From Amaranthus tricolor (lineage: Eukaryota > Streptophyta > Magnoliopsida > Caryophyllales > Amaranthaceae): a stretch of DNA of 64,000 bases. Positions 13,001-28,100 of this stretch are shown piece by piece; within the stretch, counting starts at the first letter, position 1; each line of letters begins with the position of its first letter. The notes beneath the pieces were generated by a model. It saw only the letters and a program-made list of their open reading frames with translations, did not search any database and had not been told where the DNA came from. Location: the NCBI RefSeq assembly GCF_026212465.1, contig NC_080056.1:15661319-15725318 (forward strand), written 5' to 3'. The position numbers and the translations under genes are program-made.

Positions 13001-13259
13001 GCTTACAACCGGTGGAACTCTCCAAGTAAATAGTGTCTTTGCCGACAACCCTGGATGACCCATCATTCCCTATTCTAATACTACCAAAATCACCACTAGT
13101 GTAGGACGAGAAATAGTCTTGATGCGAAGTAAGATGATACGAAGCAGCTGAATCAATCACCCAATTGCAGTCATCACCTGCTACATTCAAACACTCTTTA
13201 TCACCAATGAAGAGCAAATCATTATCACTGATTGCTAGAGCTGTAGTATTTTTCTCTTA
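10083..13259 (-). pseudogene. Copia pol (PR-INT-RT-RH), broken
   Basis: Domains in order on the minus strand are protease (WVIDSAASYH, about 13160), GAG-pre-integrase with an HHCC zinc site (LWHNRLGH...CVDC, about 12770-12680), integrase core (about 12620-12240), the Copia integrase C-terminal region (about 12108-11900), RT with the catalytic YVDD box (near 11050) and RNase H (about 10560-10090). Breaks visible are a nonsense codon after the integrase ADNGGE motif (near 12381), a frameshift near 12110, a frameshift near 10705, a one-base loss near 10470 and a nonsense codon near 10224. The protease motif has Ala where DSG or DTG is usual. The product could not be made as one polyprotein. Confidence 0.9.
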
Positions 13260-14059
13260 AGACTTCGACTCAGATGAATCACCCTTTCTATCTTTTGACT
13301 TGTCTCTTTTCATCTTTCTGCAGAACCTCTTAATATGTCCCGGCTTGTCGCAGTAATGACAAATAATTCTACCCTTGGATTTAGACTTGTCTCTGGAATT
13401 GTCTCTACCTCGAGAAGGTCAATTTTTGCTTCTTCCCCTATTAGACTCTTGTGCAACATAATGAGCTTCAGAATGGTTGGAGGAACCCATCTCCTTTCTC
13501 CTAGTCTCTTCATTCAGCAGACTAGCTTTGACACTCTCCATTATCAACTTACCATCAGGAGCAGAATTTCTAAGTGATACAAATAGTGTGTCCCAACTCT
13601 CTGGCAATGAGGAAAGTAGTAATAGTGCCTGCAACTCATCATCTAAGGACATTTTCACTGCAGACAATTAATTAATCAAACCTTGAAAATCATTCATATG
13701 TACTACCATGCTATTACCATCGTGAAATTCTAACTTTACCAATTTTCTTATCAATGACGCTTTACTTAGGCATTCTTCCTCTCATACATAGCCTCAAGTT
13801 TCATCCACAATTCATAAGCATTCGTGTCATTGGAAATATGTTAGAGCACACTAACATCAACAAATTGTCTAATGGTTCCTACCGCTTTCCGATTCAAAAT
13901 TTTCCATTTACTTCCATCTTGACCAGTGGGCATAGTCTCATTTAAGATTGGTTCATACAAATCCTTCACATAAAGAATATCTTCCATCTTAGTCTTCCAC
14001 ACAGCGTAATTGGCAGAGTCCAAATAAATCATACCGTGCATACTAGATTTTTCATCCAT
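13260..14059 (-). pseudogene. Copia gag, broken
   Basis: Gag begins at the ATG at 14059-14057 (second Met of a double Met), 40 bases inside the primer binding site. A UBN2-type gag domain (ANYAVWKTKMEDIL) follows, then a CX2CX4HX4C zinc knuckle (CHYCDKPGHIKRFC, near 13370-13320). Breaks are a nonsense codon near 13841, frame loss near 13760, a nonsense codon near 13670, a frameshift near 13420 and a nonsense codon near 13260, just before protease. In an intact relative, Gag forms the virus-like particle and the knuckle binds RNA. Confidence 0.85.
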
Positions 14060-14098
14060 CATAAACCAACACAAGAGTATCACCCAAGAAAATATAAA

Positions 14099-14115
14099 CC
14101 AAGCTCTTGATACCA
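14099..14115 (-). promoter_or_regulatory. Primer binding site of the Tork-like element
   Basis: On the minus strand this reads TGGTATCAAGAGCTTGG, three bases inside the 5' LTR. It resembles the initiator tRNA-Met complement TGGTATCAGAGC with an extra A, as seen in many plant Copia elements. Confidence 0.8.
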
Positions 14116-14118
14116 CTA

Positions 14119-14837
14119 TGTTGAGAAAAGAGGCGATATAATACACACATTTTCTCCCTTTGTGTTGTTAGATGAGCAAAAATAACCAATCCAATCAAAC
14201 AAACAATAATAATCCCACAATCAAGCACAATAAAGTAAAAATGCAAAAATAAAGCACACACGATATTTACGTGGAAAACCCAATGCGGGAAAAACCACGG
14301 GACCGTAAGTGGTACCACACTTTTCCACTAATCACCAATAAAATTAATGGGTACAACCAAAAATCCTCTCCAGACAATACTAGAGGTAATACAAACACCA
14401 AACAACCCTAAAACATCACTCAAAAGTGGTAAAATAACAATTAGGGTAAAATTAGGGCAAAATACAAATTACCCACTTACAATGCACAAAACGACAATCC
14501 AACCGTTGAATATGTAGGTTGGGTAGATAGGAACACCATGTCAAAATTTGACGAAAAACGGAGCACGAATGGCCTTCGATCGGATCGCCGAAAGAACCGA
14601 AAATGCTACGTTGCACTCCTACTGCGCCTGATTCTCTTTTCTCTGTTTTGTGCGCAATCTCAATTACAAAAACCAATAAAGGCTGCTGCCCTATTTTTTT
14701 CCTTTTATAGTATACCTCTTTTTTTATTATTAATAAATAATAATAATATTATTACTATTATTAGCGCATTCTTATTAAGCCCATAATTAAATATATTAAT
14801 TTGGGCCTTCCTCCAAGTGGGAGGGAATAACCCAACA
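14119..14837 (-). repeat. 5' LTR of the Tork-like element
   Basis: 719 bp, direct repeat of 9348-10072. It is the upstream LTR in element orientation and would carry the promoter. No clear single TATA box was assigned. Confidence 0.92.
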
Positions 14838-15084
14838 AGTTTCCATGATAAGTGGGTAGAATTTTCTCTAGCAGTGAGTGGCTAATCCGAATTTGTTGTA
14901 TAGAATGATATTATGTGATTAATTGTATTAAACTGAGTCTATGATTAAATTTATGTTTAATGAACCTTAATTTAAATATCTTTATTAACCTTTTAATAAA
15001 AGGAAAGTTTAAGATTAGGTTTAATTTTGAATTCATGTATATTTAGGTTTAATTAATAGATTTTAGTATTTCAGTCAGTTGATA

Positions 15085-16160
15085 GTAAGATTAGATACAA
15101 AAACGTGAAAACGAAATAAAGTAAGAAACATTTACATTAACATCTTTTGATGAAATTACTTACCCAAAAGCTTAGAAACAACATAAAGTGAGAATCTTTT
15201 GTATGATATTTAGAAATTTGAATAAGAAATTCAAATTGAATTTGGTTAACATATCTAATGCAGTAATTATTACTATTTAAATTTGCCATTTTATTATAAA
15301 ATTAACTACAATTTTATTAAGAAACAAACAATTTAATATATTTTGTCAATATTTAAATTATGTTAGATAATAACTCTATTTATTATTGAATGTTAATCAA
15401 TTACCTATAATCAAGAATATTATGTATCATAAAAAACATGTGAATTTCCTAAATCATATATTCTAATATGTAAATATATTGACATAAAAACTTAAAAACA
15501 AAATAAAGTAAGAATTATTTACATGACATACATAAATTTTAAGTTAGAAATTAGAGAACAAAACATAATAATAGCATCTTTTAATGAAATTACTTACACA
15601 GAAACTTAAAAACGACATAAAGTAAGAATCTTTTATATGATATTAATAAATTTATATAAGAAATTTGGGTGTAACATATCTATAACATCTTTTTTTTTGA
15701 AGAATTAAGATTGACTAATTGAAATTGACTGACCTATCTAATACAATAATTAATATTATTAATATTTGGCATTTAAATGTGGAATTAATTACCATTTTAT
15801 TATGAAACAAACATTTTAACATATTTTGTCAATATTTAAATTATGTTTGATAATAACTCAATTTATTATTAAATGTAAATCAAGAATATTATATTTCATA
15901 TCAAACTATGAGAATTTCCTTAATAATATATTTTATTATAAAAATATATTGACACAGAAATTTTAAAACGAAAAAAAAAGAATCATTCACATAACATACA
16001 TAAAATTTAAATTAGAAGTTAGGAAAAAACACAATAATAGCGTCTTTTAATAAATTACTCACATAGAAACTTGGTCACGAAATTAAGTAAGAATTTTTTA
16101 TATGATATTCAGAAATTTATATACGAAATTAGAAAACAAAATATTTATAACATCTTTTGA
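15085..16160. repeat. ~470-bp tandem repeat, about 2.3 copies
   Basis: A unit containing AAACGAAATAAAGTAAGAA and a ..GATATTTAGAAATTT.. block recurs at about 15100, 15485-15640 and 15955-16120, with intervening AT-rich sequence also conserved (ATTTTGTCAATATTTAAATT near 15338 and 15823). The copies are diverged. No coding sequence. Confidence 0.65.
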
Positions 16161-16980
16161 TTTGAGTTGATATATGATTCAACCCATTAAGCAAGCAAAG
16201 GTCTATTGTTTTACTATCATCCCATTTGTATGTTAAAATACATTGTATATATATTATATAACCATCATTTGCTAACCTATAATACATATTTGCTTTCTAG
16301 AGTTATTAAACTCTCTTATCACTCGATTTATTTTGTAGCAATAATTAATTCAATTAATAATTGTTAAAAATTTATTATAATGATAACAATATTTGAACGA
16401 AAAAATTCAAATAAGATAAAGATAATATGTGATTGAATTATAAACTGAAACTAAATTTGAGATATTAATATTAATATTTGTATGATTTGAACCTAAGATC
16501 TTTTGTATTGAAACATGCTGTAGGAGGATATTAATGACCAACTAAGCTAAAAGCTATTTAAGTAACTCTTATCTCTTGATATTTTTATTCACCTTTTCAA
16601 GGTATGATTTTTATAAAACATATTTAAAAATAATTTATTAATTATTACTTACTGATTGTTGCGGTGTTTTTTTTTTTTAAAAAAACTCTGTTTTAAATGA
16701 AGAGTTGAAGCATGTTCTTGATCATTTATTTGAATTTTTTTATTTAGAGGAGAATGAAATTATGAAAAAGTGGGATTTTTTTACTTAATTGCAATTTGAT
16801 ATGCAGAGATACTTTAATTCATTATTGTTGGTGATATTTTAAATTATTTAATATGTCGAGTTTAGAATTTCAGAGTGTCACTTATGGAAAAATAAGAAAA
16901 TTCGATGAGATAGACTATTATATTAAATATTATTTTTTAGGGTTGAATTGAATACATAAATTTTTAACATATATATTTAT
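16161..16980. other. AT-rich non-coding DNA
   Basis: No gene, TIR element or tandem structure was recognised in this stretch. Confidence 0.5.
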
Positions 16981-17501
16981 GATTTTTTTTTTTGTGTTTT
17001 TAATTGGAATGTTTTTGTCATACATGTGTTCTCACTTAATTTGAGCCCTAAATTCGCCATTGATGATATGTTATGGGAAAATGTATGTCAAATCATACAT
17101 CATACTAAAAAGCTTGAAAAATTTCAAGTGTGACGATTAAAAAGAGCTTTTGCCAAATGGAACTCAATTATTGGCTAAAGAAAAAATGATATGACATTTA
17201 ATCTTGAACAATATGACTACCATTAAAGTATCTTTCCTTAGCATTTATTTATAGTTAAATTGAGTAAAATAGAGAATATAATATAATGTATAATATATTG
17301 GTGCTAATTTTCAAAATTATGGGAGTAATTTTAGGCATACAACTCTCAGTATTGAGTATTTCAAATGCATAATATCGTCGGTTTATTTTTTAAATATCAT
17401 ATGTTTACATTTATTGATGTTTAAAAAAATCGTGCATTGCATGGATTTCCGAACTACTAATTAATGAATTATTAGTTAAATTTATCAACAATTATCGATT
17501 A

Positions 17502-17574
17502 GCGAGGATAGCTCAGTTGGGAGAGAGCTTCGGACTAAAGATCTGACGGTTGCGTGTTCAATCCATGTTTTCTT
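17502..17574 (+). pseudogene. tRNA-Phe pseudogene
   Basis: It starts GCGAGGATAGCTCAGTTGGG like the copy at 18186, but the D-stem region has extra bases, the anticodon region reads ACTAAAGATC rather than ACTGAAGATC, and the T-arm and acceptor 3' half are degraded, with no CGC partner for the 5' end. It is a decayed duplicate and is unlikely to fold as a tRNA. Confidence 0.75.
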
Positions 17575-18185
17575 TTATAAAGTAATTCGCTTTACTATTT
17601 TGAAGTCGATAAAATTTTTGAAATTAATTTTTATTAATTTAAGTGATATTTGTTTAGTTCGTTTTAGTATATACTAGAGAGTGTTTTTTAGTATTTTTGA
17701 TTGGATTGTCTTTGTCATACTGGTTTTTTCAAAGAGTTTGAGTCCTGGATCCACTACTGATGGTATTATATGGGCAAATGTATGGAAAATTATACATTAT
17801 ACTAACAAGCTTAGAAAATTCCAAGTGTCGTCATAATTAAAGAGAGTTTGTCAAATGAAACTCAATTATTGGCTAAAGAAAAACCAGAAGACATTTAATC
17901 TAGAGTAATATCTCTACCTTTAAAGTATCTTTGTCTAGCATTTATTTATAGTTAAATTGAGTAAGTTAGAGAATATATTATACTGCATAATATATTGGTG
18001 CTAATTTTCAAAAATATGGGGTAATTTTATGCATAAAACTATCAAAATTGAGTAAATCTATTGCATAATATCTCTGACTTTATTTATTTAATATTACATA
18101 TTTATGTATGTTGATGTTAAAAACTTGCACAGGTTTCCACTCTAATATTGAATGATTAGTTAAATTTATCAATAATTATTAATTA

Positions 18186-18190
18186 GCGAG

Positions 18191-18233
<43 letters not shown>

Positions 18234-18258
18234 GCGTGTTCGTTCCACGCTCATCGCA
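18186..18258 (+). tRNA. tRNA-Phe (GAA), possibly a pseudogene
   Basis: 73 bases fold into a cloverleaf with anticodon GAA at 18219-18221. D-arm, anticodon arm and T-stem pair properly and it is followed by a run of seven T, a Pol III terminator. Compared with the plant tRNA-Phe I recall, acceptor pair 4:69 is A-T instead of G-C, a compensated change. The T-loop reads TTCGTTC instead of TTCGATC, changing the near-universal A58 and weakening the internal B box. No CCA is encoded, as expected for a nuclear gene. It may be a functional variant or an early pseudogene. Confidence 0.65.
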
Positions 18259-18265
18259 TTTTTTT

Positions 18266-18792
18266 AATTTTTTAAAATTACATTTATTAAAATATCTATC
18301 ACTTAATTAGATTAACTAATGAGATGATTGGATATGAGTCGATCATACTTCTATGTTAACAATTGGTTTAGGTTTACAGCAGCTCAATCTAAATTTTGTT
18401 CGGGTTAAATCGGTTTTAGTCGGATCGAGTTTGGTTTCGAGCATAATTCGAGTAGGATATCACTCAGGTCGCTCATTATTAGGTTCGGGTAATCTTGGTT
18501 AGCGGTTATGTGTCGGTTACAAAAATCAGTCACAACTCGGGTTCAGTTTTCCCATTTTTCGGTTGTCAACCGGTTCGGGTACGACTTCGGTTCGGATAAT
18601 GTCGATTCGATAAACCTAAAAAAAAGGAACACATTATCGGGTCGATTCACTTCGGTTTCGGTTTGGATTATCAGGTCGAATCAGTTTTGAACGCCTCTAA
18701 AAATAACCTAGAGTGTTATTGTAATATTGTCAAATTTCATATTCATTAAAACTCTAGTTTTATAGCTCAAATTAGTAAAATTGTCGAATAGA
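18266..18792. other. Non-coding DNA with a CGG-rich repetitive patch
   Basis: About 18400-18690 is relatively GC-rich and full of TCGGTT and GGTTCGGGT motifs, a style common in short non-autonomous plant transposons. No matching left terminus or target duplication was found, so the element type is not assigned. Confidence 0.4.
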
Positions 18793-19265
18793 TTATCGAT
18801 GGCAACCATGGAAGCTTCATCAAATGAGGAAGGAGGTGTCTTTTAAGGGTCACGTGACGGTCAAAGGTTAAAATTAACGGTCAACTGTTAAAATCCGTTA
18901 AAAGGTAGTGTTTTACAAAGAATTATATTATACTCCCTCCTATTCAGCTTAGGTTTCTCATTTCCTTTTATGGTCAAGTCACCTTAATTGTTCCATTTCT
19001 ATTTTTGGTATGCACTTTTGACTATTATGCCCTTAGTAGTTTATCCTATTTTCAATTATACCCTGCATTACCCTTATTAATTATTCCTCCCTTTTAATTA
19101 AAAACCCATAATACTACTCTCTCTCCTACCCTTAGGGTCCCATTTTGACTTTTCTTAAAATCCGTAAAAAGTCAAATGAGACACCTATCCTAAATAGGAG
19201 GGAGTATAAGGTAGTTTTTTGCAAAGAAATTTAGATAAGGTAGTTTTTTGCAATTAATATTATCC
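18793..19265. mobile_element. Half-copy of a foldback/MULE-like element, with nested MITE
   Basis: 18793-18932 and 19205-19265 together match the right terminal arm of the element at 57134-58094: AAGCTTCATCAAATGA, AAGGGTCACGTGACGG, AAGGTAGTGTTTT and ATAAGGTAGTTTTTTGCAAA. The opposite arm is absent upstream, so this is a truncated or solo arm. A Stowaway MITE interrupts it. Confidence 0.7.
18933..19204. mobile_element. Stowaway-type MITE with TA target duplication
   Basis: Its ends are CTCCCTCCTATTCAGCTTAG and the approximate reverse complement ending CTAAATAGGAGGGAG, flanked by TA (18931-18932 and 19205-19206). It is 272 bp and non-coding, inserted in the foldback arm described above. Confidence 0.88.
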
Positions 19266-19431
19266 CCTAAATTTAGGAATTTAAGATAATGTGTTATTTT
19301 AATTAGTATTCAAAATTCAAATCAATCTTTATTTTCGCATTATGATTTTCTACCGGAGTAATCATCAAAGTTATTGTTAGTTTGGTTGAATTGAATTGGT
19401 TGTAGTTGTCATTGTGAATCTCGTACTTGTA

Positions 19432-19440
19432 TCATCATCA

Positions 19441-19493
<53 letters not shown>

Positions 19494-19494
19494 T
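19432..19494. repeat. (ATC)n/(ATT)n microsatellite
   Basis: Four ATC repeats run into about 16 ATT repeats. Confidence 0.9.
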
Positions 19495-22240
<2,746 letters not shown>

Positions 22241-22242
22241 GA

Positions 22243-22498
22243 ATTCGATTAAGCAATTCTTGATTTGATTTGAATCTATTTGTCAATCAACTTGGAGGAT
22301 GAATTCAAAAATAAGTTAGGGCTTTTTTTTGCGTTTCTTTCCAAAATTGATGGCTTGGTATATGCATGATTTGTTGATTGGAATTAAGGCTTTTAGCATT
22401 TCTTGATTTGATTCGAAATGATTTGTCAATGAGCTTAGAGGTTGAATTCAAAATTAGATTAAGGCTTTTTTTATTGCGTTTCTTCCCAAAATTTATAG
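22243..22498. repeat. ~140-bp tandem duplication
   Basis: Two copies share TTCTTGATTTGATT, ATTTGTCAAT, GATGAATTCAAAA or GTTGAATTCAAAA, and GCGTTTCTT, at about 22257-22350 and 22397-22498. The ORF across them is not recognised as a gene. Confidence 0.65.
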
Positions 22499-22779
22499 GT
22501 GGCTGAAAATAAATGGTTTTGAGAAAATTATAAAGACAACAGCCAACACTTAGTGAGGGTGAAAACGTCAAAATGGTTAATTAAACGGAAATAGACAAGA
22601 ATTGAACTGATAATGCAACGTCAGTTAGATAGTGTATGAATTGGATATGAAGAAAAATCTTACAAAAATGATATCGCGCATGTTTTATAAAAGTTCGATG
22701 CTACCATGTAGACTTTCCCTTAATAAATTTGAAACCATGTTCCTAACATGTAGAAAAATGATAAAAAATGAATATTTAC

Positions 22780-23210
22780 CTAGAATAATCCAATTTTTTT
22801 ATGATATTCCTACAATAATCCTAAATATTGATTAACCATGAATAATCCCAACTTTAGGGGTTTTTGCTTAAAGTAAACTTGGGGTTAACCAATGACCTGC
22901 TCTAGTAGGTAACTCACCAAAAAGAAATAAACTGAAAATTATTGTAAAATTAGAGAAAAATTTAAATATTCACATAAAAAAATTTTGCATGATAAAAAAT
23001 CACATTTTTTTTCTACATTTAAAAAAAATGCTTTTCAAAAATTTATTTTAGTTTATCTTTTTTTATAAAAAATAAACTTGCCATAACAAGTAATCCGATT
23101 ACTAGGTTTACTATATGAAAATAACTCCCAAATTTAGGATTATTCATAGTAATCAATAGGTGGGATTATTATCGAAAATTCATAAAAAAGTTAGATTATT
23201 ATAAATAATT
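22780..23210. mobile_element. Foldback MITE-like element
   Basis: The left arm (about 22780-22880, AATAATCCAATTTTTTTATG and TATTGATTAACCATGAATAA) is mirrored by the right arm (about 23105-23205). Arms are about 100 bp with several mismatches, separated by a ~220-bp AT-rich middle. No target duplication was fixed and no coding capacity is visible. Confidence 0.6.
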
Positions 23211-23559
23211 TTTCCTAAAAAAAGTGCTACAACTCATGTTTTGCCAAACTTCATTGCTACTATAGAGAATTTTCCTATTTATTTTTAACTGTTAAATTAG
23301 GCTGGACTTATTGTAAATGCCAGCATATTAACGGGGGGACACAAGTGTACACACTTCATAAGCCAAAGAGATATATACCATCCCAAAACCATATGGCAAT
23401 AACCATCATTAGGGTGGGTCTTATGCATAAGCTCCAAAAGCAGGGAGTATTCCAAAAAGCTCTCAGCATAAACAACCATCATAGAACACAAAAAACATAG
23501 AACTTGATTTAACATTAGAATTGGAGAGTAACATTGAGATATTAACACAAAAAAAACAT

Positions 23560-24708
<1,149 letters not shown>

Positions 24709-24940
24709 CACTACTAGATAAAAGACTTGTTGCAACGGTTAAGGACCGTTGCTGTAGGGCTAAAAAGCGTTGCTAAAACCTTTTTGCGACGGTTTCAAAC
24801 CGTCGTAGTTGCTGCCGTTGCCAAAAGCCTTTTGCAACGGCTTCTTGCATCTTTTGCAACGCTAGCAGTTGTCTGTTGCCAAAGATACAATCTTTTGGCA
24901 ACAGTTTCTCTTGGACGCACATAATCGTTGCAAAAAGTCT
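24709..24940. repeat. Left TIR and subterminal repeats of CACTA 1
   Basis: The TIR is followed by about ten copies, in both orientations, of a TTGCAACGG/CCGTTGC core between 24728 and 24940. In En/Spm elements such repeats bind the TNPA-type protein. Confidence 0.85.
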
Positions 24941-25180
24941 TTAATGAAAAAGCAAAGCAAATGATAATTTTAATAATTGATAGCATAAGATGTAATTAGA
25001 AATTTGATTACAAATATTATAGTTAAGAAATTTACACGATTAACTTGTTATATCAAAAACTAATTAAGGATCAATTCTTCCATAACCTAGTGCAACCAAA
25101 TATTCACGTCTAAAAAGTATCGAACAAAACAAGTTCAAAAAATATTTCCAAAAGCCAGACAAAATTCTAAATATGTTCTT

Positions 25181-28100
25181 TTACGGCTCAATTTCATCAT
25201 CATTTTCCACCTCCTTGTCATCAGCTACTTCACCATTTTCCTATGTTAAAAAAAATCAATAATCAACCAAAATGAACTGAATTAAGAAAGCATTTAAAAA
25301 GGGAGAAAAGAAGGGAGAATATAATAGATGAATAAGAAGGGAGAAACAAAGTGAATAGAGAGAAACAGAGAGAATAGAGAAAAGAAGCACAAAAAGCAGA
25401 AACATAAACTTACCAGATAATTGTTCGATTGTGCTCCTGTAGAGTTATGCTCATTGGATTCGATGTATAGAGCATTACCATTGCTTCCACTCCTTGACAT
25501 TGAAGGAAGCACAATCTTCACACCAGGGTTAGCTTCAAGTAGCTTTTGAAGATCAGGGTTAGCTTGCAACACTTGATCCATAACTTGTGATTGCATGATT
25601 TGTAAGTACGCTTCAGGAAAGATGTAGCTTGAGCTTTTGCCTCCGTTCTTCAAAACAGTATTGGTTACACCTTTGCCAAATGTTCGCACACGCCCGCTAT
25701 GCTCTGGTTTCTTGATCACGTCGCTATAAGGATCTTTATGGTTAGATCCTTCACCTTGTTGAGATTGTATTGCCTTCATTTGCTCCTATCAATGTGTGAA
25801 AAGTTATGTTAAATGAAACGGAGGAAGTAATAGATATACAACTAATCTGAATTAATTTGACACCATGGATCTATACAAAATTTGTCAGATTGGAACCCAT
25901 CATCATAGCTAATACTTGATCTTACCACGAAATCGTATAGCAAAAACCATATACTTTCTCATGATACAGCAGAAAAAAGAAATTAAATTTTCAGATCAGC
26001 ACCCCTTGATCTAGTGCTAATGATAACTACTTCCATTCATGATAAACTAATAAACATTCATGTCGCCATAAACTAATATACATTAAGCTAGAGTACCATA
26101 AGCAGTTTTGAAACAACAATGCCTACCCCAAGTGAAACTATCAATTCAGAAGTATGGTTTCAGGAAAAAGAGATTGTAATGTAATTTTTAAAGAAAGTAA
26201 AATACGTACAATATTTGCTTCTATTTCATCAAAGCTTATTTTGTATGACTTCCAGGGCTTCCTTTTCCTTGATTCGATGTACACCTTTGCTTTTGACGGA
26301 TCTTCTTTTTTAGGATCTTGTTGTTTCTATTGACAATTTAAATGAATGATTAGTTTAGAAATAATGTCTAAAGTAAGTGAAAAAAAAGGTTTTATCTTAT
26401 GCATATGGTTACCAGTTGTTCACGAGTGTATGCATATGATGTTGGCCCCATGGTGTGCATGTCACTCGCTAATTGTCGATTGCAACGATTTCTTTCACTT
26501 TCAAACTATTGGAATTTAGAATAAAAATAATTGATGTCAATATTTTAACATATCAAACTTGAATAGTAAATATTTGTGAGCAATTACTCTTCGACACTTA
26601 CTTGAGTTCCCTCATCATCCTAATAGTGCAAGAGTTGTTTAAATTGGCTTTCAGGAATTGTATTTGGACGATGCTTCCACCTTTCTTCGTAAGTTGCATA
26701 TGGGTAGTAGTATAATGCCTTACTCCTACATTTCCAACCTTTCCACTGACAACCAATAGTTTCTAATGCCCAATCCTTTCCTTTAGGTGAAACCAAGTAC
26801 TTCCTCTGCATGCAAAGTTTTGCAGGTTATATGAGAAAGAAGCTAAAATATGAGATTTTAATCAGGCTCATTTTGGATACTTAATTGCACTTACTTGCAC
26901 ATAATCCCAGACTTCATCCTTTGCATTCTGTGGTACACTTGGCCAATCGCAATAGTTGAGCGGTAAATACTCCGAGTTCCTAGCCAACGTCCCTAAGAAG
27001 AGACTATATTCACTGACGTGTTTTTTTGTAGGACCGATTGGCTGCCCATAACAATTTAGGATGATCGGAGGTCGCTCATTCATTGTTCGTTTATGAACAT
27101 GAGTCAAAAGTGTGGGACCTCGGCCCGTCTTCTTTGGAGCTGCACACAATATGCAAGCAAAGATAATATGTGATATTGAAATATATATAGAAATGAAAAT
27201 AAATAATTACAAAATTTTGTGAGGTTGCGTTTTAAACCAGAGTTTTCAGCAGTTGTGTGTTTTCCTGGAGGTTCTACTTCAAGGACTTCGTTGGCTTCAT
27301 TTCCATGGACTTCATTTACAGCATTTCCATGGACTTCCTTTACAGATGCATTCTCATTGCCTTCATTCTCATTGGCTTCAATCGATACCCTACTTGCTGC
27401 AATCTCGATGCCTTCATTCTCATTGCCATCAGTTGCTGGCTGACTTGTTGCGTTTTTTTGTGTTCTACGGAGATTGAGAAAAGAAGACATGGTGCCTGGA
27501 GAACAATACATGGTTTGCATTCTTTTCTGTTGCATCTTCTTGTGTGACTGCTTTTGCAATGAAGTTTGCAGCTCTTTATGCAGCTCACTATGCCCATTTT
27601 TCTTCTGAGTAGGCTGCTGATCATGGTTGTTTTGCTGCTTATTAGGCTGCTGATCATGCCTATTTCTTTTCTTAGTCCCCTTGTTGGTTACAAGATTACA
27701 CAAAAACACCAAGCAGCAGGAAAAAAATAAACATCAGCAACATCAAAATAAACAGCAGCGGTAACAAATAAATCAAAATAAAGTTAATAGAGACCTTGGT
27801 GACAAAGGGAACCTTCTGTTGCTCTTTTTGTGGTACTGGTTGTGGATGTTCTTTTGGGAGGTAATCAGTCATACATCTTCTCTTTGATGATCGACCATCT
27901 TTTGTGATTTTTACAATTGGTACCTATATAACAATGAAAAAAGCAGTATACTTTATAATAAAAAAGCAGTACCTATATAACAATTAACCTTTACTTTATA
28001 ATTACTTTTGAACTAGTTACATCTTCATCATCTTCAAGCTCGTCGTTCGGAATGTATTCTTCATCGTCACTTCCAAAGCCTTCAACTCCAGCATTTCCAA

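Larger units (their letters stand above)
9348..14837 (-). mobile_element. Ty1/Copia retrotransposon, Tork/TNT1-like, decayed
   Basis: A complete 5.5-kb LTR element in minus orientation. Two ~720-bp LTRs begin TGTTGAG and end CCCAACA and are flanked by the 5-bp target duplication AGTTT (9343-9347 and 14838-14842). Inside are an initiator-Met-like primer binding site, gag, protease, integrase, RT and RNase H in Copia order, and a polypurine tract. The reading frame is broken many times. The lineage call rests on the gag start and RT/RNase H style and was not tested by phylogeny. By eye the LTRs differ by a few per cent, so the insertion is not recent. Confidence 0.93.
4700..15090. repeat. Segmental duplication, unit B
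   Basis: Second copy of the 891-4575 block, expanded by a Stowaway MITE, a Copia element, a 78-bp insertion (5090-5167), a ~120-bp local tandem duplication (5190-5310 and 5311-5430) and an unmatched segment (7390-8260). The match continues right of the Copia element to about 15090, ending near the AGTCAGTTGATA motif shared with about 4550. No host gene is visible. Confidence 0.8.
16985..18270. repeat. ~680-bp tandem duplication with tRNA-Phe copies
   Basis: About 16985-17600 and 17681-18270 are diverged direct copies. Shared landmarks include CTCAATTATTGGCTAAAGAA (17163 and 17861), CATTTATTTATAGTTAAATT (17240 and 17939) and the tRNA-Phe sequence at the right end of each. The downstream tRNA is better preserved. 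Confidence 0.8.

Noticed and set aside
17502..17574. A second functional tRNA-Phe
   Set aside because: D-arm insertion, changed anticodon region and lost acceptor pairing; called a pseudogene.
18380..18700. An hAT MITE like that at 54694
   Set aside because: Similar CGG-rich style, but no paired ends or 8-bp duplication could be found.
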